Both the position numbers and the translations under genes were made by a program. Shown piece by piece: positions 61,642 through 64,000 of a DNA stretch of 64,000 nt; positions within the stretch are counted from its first letter, which is position 1; each line of letters starts with the position of its first letter. The DNA lies in NCBI RefSeq assembly GCF_003293745.1, contig NZ_PTLZ01000001.1, positions 620,001-684,000 on the forward strand, given 5' to 3'. Source of the stretch: Herminiimonas fonticola. GTDB lineage: Bacteria > Pseudomonadota > Gammaproteobacteria > Burkholderiales > Burkholderiaceae_D. The notes beneath the pieces are model-generated. The model did no database searches. It was not told the origin of the DNA and saw only the letters and a list, made by a program, of their open reading frames with translations.

Positions 61642-62448
61642 ATGATGCAAAATCAAAAATGGCAAGCTAGTCCGCTCCTGAAGGCTTCTGCAGCACTGCA
61701 TGTGGGCGCAGCTGCGTCCGCATTGGTGTGGCCAGGCTCGATAGGATTTGGCATAGCCAGTGTGATTGCCAATCACGTCGTGCTTGCATCGGCCGGCCTG
61801 TGGCCGCGCAGTTCGCTGCTCGGGCCTAATGTATTGCGCTTGCCGCACGGACGGGATGAAATTGCGCTGACCATAGACGACGGTCCCGATCCCGAGGTGA
61901 CGCCGCGCGTGCTGGATATCCTGGCGGAGAAAAATGTTCGTGCGACCTTTTTCTGTATCGCTGCAAAGGTGAAAAATCAGCCAGCGCTGGTGTGGAGAAT
62001 CGTTGACGAAGGGCACCACATCGAGAATCACAGCATGCAGCACCGTCATTATTTTTCGATGATGGGGATGGGCGGCATCAAGAGGGAGCTGGTGCAAGCG
62101 CAGCAGGTTATTGAAGACGCGACCGGCAGACGGCCGCAGTTCTTTCGCGCTCCAGCCGGCTTGCGTAATCCTTTTCTCGACCCCGTGTTGCATCAACTCG
62201 ATCTGCGCCTAGTCAGCTGGACGCGGCGAGGTTTCGATACGCGTATTCATGACGCAGCGAAAATTACGCAGCGCCTGTTAGCGAATGCCAAAGCGGGAGA
62301 TATCCTGTTGCTGCATGATGGCAATGCGGCACGCAGCAAGAATGGGCAAGCGGTTATTCTGGAAGTTTTGCCTCAACTGATAGACCGCTTGTCGCAACAG
62401 AATTTACGTTTCGTCAGTGTCGAAGAAGGCATGCGTGCCGACTGCTGA
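61642..62448 (+). CDS. NodB-type polysaccharide deacetylase
   Basis: 268-residue protein with a hydrophobic N-terminus (about 18-52, possibly two membrane segments) and a NodB domain. Motif 1 is TIDDGPD with D79/D80; motif 2 is HSMQH with H130/H134 as zinc ligands; motif 3 is FRAPAG; motifs 4 and 5 appear as SWTRRGFDT and ILLLHDG. All catalytic residues are present. Such a gene is not part of the best known aryl polyene sets; it may deacetylate the sugar added by the glycosyltransferase. Function inferred from context. Confidence 0.83.
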   Translation: MMQNQKWQASPLLKASAALHVGAAASALVWPGSIGFGIASVIANHVVLASAGLWPRSSLLGPNVLRLPHGRDEIALTIDDGPDPEVTPRVLDILAEKNVRATFFCIAAKVKNQPALVWRIVDEGHHIENHSMQHRHYFSMMGMGGIKRELVQAQQVIEDATGRRPQFFRAPAGLRNPFLDPVLHQLDLRLVSWTRRGFDTRIHDAAKITQRLLANAKAGDILLLHDGNAARSKNGQAVILEVLPQLIDRLSQQNLRFVSVEEGMRADC

Positions 62449-62508
62449 TGCACTGTTTCTTTAAACGTAAGTGAGTGAATCCCATTTAACGCAACGATTT
62501 TTTGCCGT

Positions 62509-63717
62509 ATGCAAACTCTTGAATTAAAAAGCTATACCTTGAGCACCTGCCTTGGCCTGGGCGTCGCTGCCAACTGGCAAAAATTATCGACGCAACAGGG
62601 CGGCCTGAAACCTTGCGATTTCGAGACTGTGAATTTGCCTACTTTTATAGGCGAGGTTCCGGGTGTCGATGCAGTGGTTTTGCCGTCAGTGCTGGCAGAT
62701 TTCGATTGCCGTAATAACCGCCTGGCGAAACTGGCGCTGGAACAGGACGGTTTTATCGACGCCGTGCAGCAAGCGCAGAGGCAATACGGTTCTGATCGCA
62801 TCGGTCTTTTTCTAGGCACCAGTACCTCGGGCATTCTGCAGACCGAGCTTGCTTATCGGAATAGAGCAATCAGCGATGTGGACGGAAGCCTGGGTGCATT
62901 GCCGGCAGATTTTCATTACGAACAAACGCACAATACGTATTCGGTAGCGGCGTTTGCAAGTGCCTTTCTTGGTTTGACCGGACCGGCATTAACGGTATCG
63001 TCTGCATGTTCGTCCAGTGCAAAAGTATTCGGCAATGCGGCGCGCATGATAGAGGCCGGCTTGATCGATGCAGCGGTGGTCGGCGGCGTAGACAGTTTGT
63101 GCCTGACCACGCTGTACGGTTTCAATTCATTGCAATTGCTTGCGCCTGCGCCTGCGCGACCGTATGACGAAGGCCGCAATGGCATTTCAATTGCAGAAGG
63201 CGCGGCATTCGTGTTGCTGACCAAAGCACAGGAACAACCGCCGACAGGAACGATACTGTTGCATGGCGTCGGTGAATCCAGCGATGCACATCACATGTCG
63301 TCACCGCATCCGGATGGTTTGGGCGCGCAACTAGCGATGACGGCAGCACTCAATGCCGCCAGCCTCACGCCAGAACAAATCGGATACATCAATCTGCATG
63401 GCACGGCCACGCCGAGTAACGATGCGGCAGAAGGCAAGGCGATACATGCAGTATTCGGTAATTTGACGGCTTGCAGTTCGACCAAAGGTGCAACCGGCCA
63501 TACGCTGGGCGCGGCGGGTAGTGTGGAAGCCATTATCTGTGCGATGGCGATGCAGCACGGTGAAGCACCGGGCGGTATCAATACAAAAAAAATCGATGTC
63601 GAATTCGATATTGACTATCTGCTCGCCAATCGGCGTATACCGATCGACTACGCGTTGAATAATTCATTCGGCTTTGGCGGTTCCAATTGCAGCCTGGTTC
63701 TGGGGATTGCACGATGA
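62509..63717 (+). CDS. Beta-ketoacyl-ACP synthase (FabF/ApeO-like)
   Basis: 402-residue KAS with the full Cys-His-His triad: C167 in TVSSACSSSAK, H297 in NLHGTATPSND and H331 in GATGHTLGAAG. The end is NSFGFGGSNCSLVLG. In aryl polyene clusters such an enzyme extends the polyene chain on ACP. Its stop overlaps the ATG of the next gene (ATGA), which encodes a chain-length factor partner. The exact ape gene letter cannot be fixed from part of a cluster. Confidence 0.87.
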   Translation: MQTLELKSYTLSTCLGLGVAANWQKLSTQQGGLKPCDFETVNLPTFIGEVPGVDAVVLPSVLADFDCRNNRLAKLALEQDGFIDAVQQAQRQYGSDRIGLFLGTSTSGILQTELAYRNRAISDVDGSLGALPADFHYEQTHNTYSVAAFASAFLGLTGPALTVSSACSSSAKVFGNAARMIEAGLIDAAVVGGVDSLCLTTLYGFNSLQLLAPAPARPYDEGRNGISIAEGAAFVLLTKAQEQPPTGTILLHGVGESSDAHHMSSPHPDGLGAQLAMTAALNAASLTPEQIGYINLHGTATPSNDAAEGKAIHAVFGNLTACSSTKGATGHTLGAAGSVEAIICAMAMQHGEAPGGINTKKIDVEFDIDYLLANRRIPIDYALNNSFGFGGSNCSLVLGIAR

Positions 63718-64000
63718 GCGTCCATGTTTATATCGACGCTATCGGTGCAATCGGCCCTGGAGCAAACAACTGGACGGAATGGCGTGCGATTTTGCAGAAC
63801 GATGCCGCTTATCAGGCAGTGAAAACAGTCGTGCCGGTATTGAATGTGTTGCCGAGCGCGGAACGCCGCCGTGTCGGTTCTGCGGTCAAGCTTGCACTGG
63901 TCAGTGGTCTCGAAGCATTGGCTGCGGCAAGCATTGATCCGCGCAGCATGACGACGGTATTCAGTTCATCCGGTGGTGATGGCGATAATTGCCATCTGAT
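63714..64000 (+). CDS. Beta-ketoacyl synthase chain-length factor, 3'-truncated
   Basis: First 95 codons of a gene cut by the window end; too short for most gene finders. MSVHVYIDAIGAIGPGANNW, then ERRRVGSAVKLAL and TTVFSSSGGDGDNCH, match the ketoacyl-synthase N-terminal-like family called chain-length factor in aryl polyene clusters (partner of ApeO-type KS). Its start overlaps the KS stop by 4 nt. The identity is moderately certain because the active-site region is outside the window. Confidence 0.75.
   Translation, partial: MSVHVYIDAIGAIGPGANNWTEWRAILQNDAAYQAVKTVVPVLNVLPSAERRRVGSAVKLALVSGLEALAAASIDPRSMTTVFSSSGGDGDNCHL

Overview
The window reads as a contiguous piece of a beta-proteobacterial chromosome, most likely Burkholderiales, family Oxalobacteraceae. 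The medium GC content and gene content recall Herminiimonas or the Janthinobacterium sp. Marseille type; I infer this from recalled family traits, not from a search. Supporting signs are a PhaM-like PHA-granule protein, the cox/cta operon layout with SURF1, heme A synthase, heme O synthase and SCO genes, the ptsN-hprK-rapZ set, and a perfect CIRCE element in front of rpoH. I see no insertion sequence, prophage, integrase or CRISPR array. One tRNA gene (Gln, TTG) is present.

Layout. 0-7.4 kb: end of a lytic transglycosylase gene, a GST, cca, an orphan branched-chain-type binding protein, a small EF-hand protein, pssA, a small secreted protein and queC. 7.4-14.8 kb: two adjacent DUF3108 genes, a second orphan binding protein, a PhaM-like protein, an MFS transporter, a TauE/SafE permease, a ProQ/FinO-domain protein and an unknown protein. 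14.9-23.4 kb: a TerC-family protein, a two-component system with a long inverted repeat upstream, an exported glutathione peroxidase, a ferritin-like protein, two copper/metal-binding proteins (DUF411 and PCuAC), trmL, comF and a BioC-like methyltransferase. 23.5-32.7 kb: a near-complete aa3-type cytochrome c oxidase locus (coxB, coxA, a 34-residue assembly protein, ctaG, coxC, SURF1, an SCO-like protein, ctaA, ctaB and a lipoprotein SCO), with one small DUF2909 gene on the opposite strand.

32.7-41.4 kb: rpoH with CIRCE, ftsX-ftsE-ftsY, a divergent pair of M16 peptidases (one with, one without the zinc motif), rsmD, coaD and a YfhL-type ferredoxin. A copy of the ferredoxin gene's first codons sits just upstream of it. 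41.4-51.2 kb, all minus strand: a DUF484-GGDEF cyclase, a MOSC protein, ychF, pth, rplY, prs, tRNA-Gln, ispE, lolB and a TPR protein. 51.3-55.3 kb: mutM, a dynamin-family GTPase and mutY, the last two abutting exactly. 55.3-58.5 kb, minus strand: ptsN, hprK, rapZ and a Lon-N-domain protein; rpoN and hpf, the usual upstream partners of ptsN, are absent. 59.1-64.0 kb: the front part of an aryl-polyene-type lipid cluster (glycosyltransferase, membrane protein, acyltransferase, deacetylase, ketosynthase and the start of a chain-length factor), cut by the window end.

Most of the window is ordinary core genome. The items I would look at first are: the ferredoxin 5' duplication with its two leader hairpins; the 11-bp inverted repeat before the two-component operon; the mutM-dynamin-mutY arrangement; the two SCO-type proteins in one oxidase locus; the small-peptide/hairpin region at 4.95-5.2 kb; and the aryl-polyene cluster lying where rpoN-hpf would be expected. 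Nothing here is clearly a new defence or mobile system.
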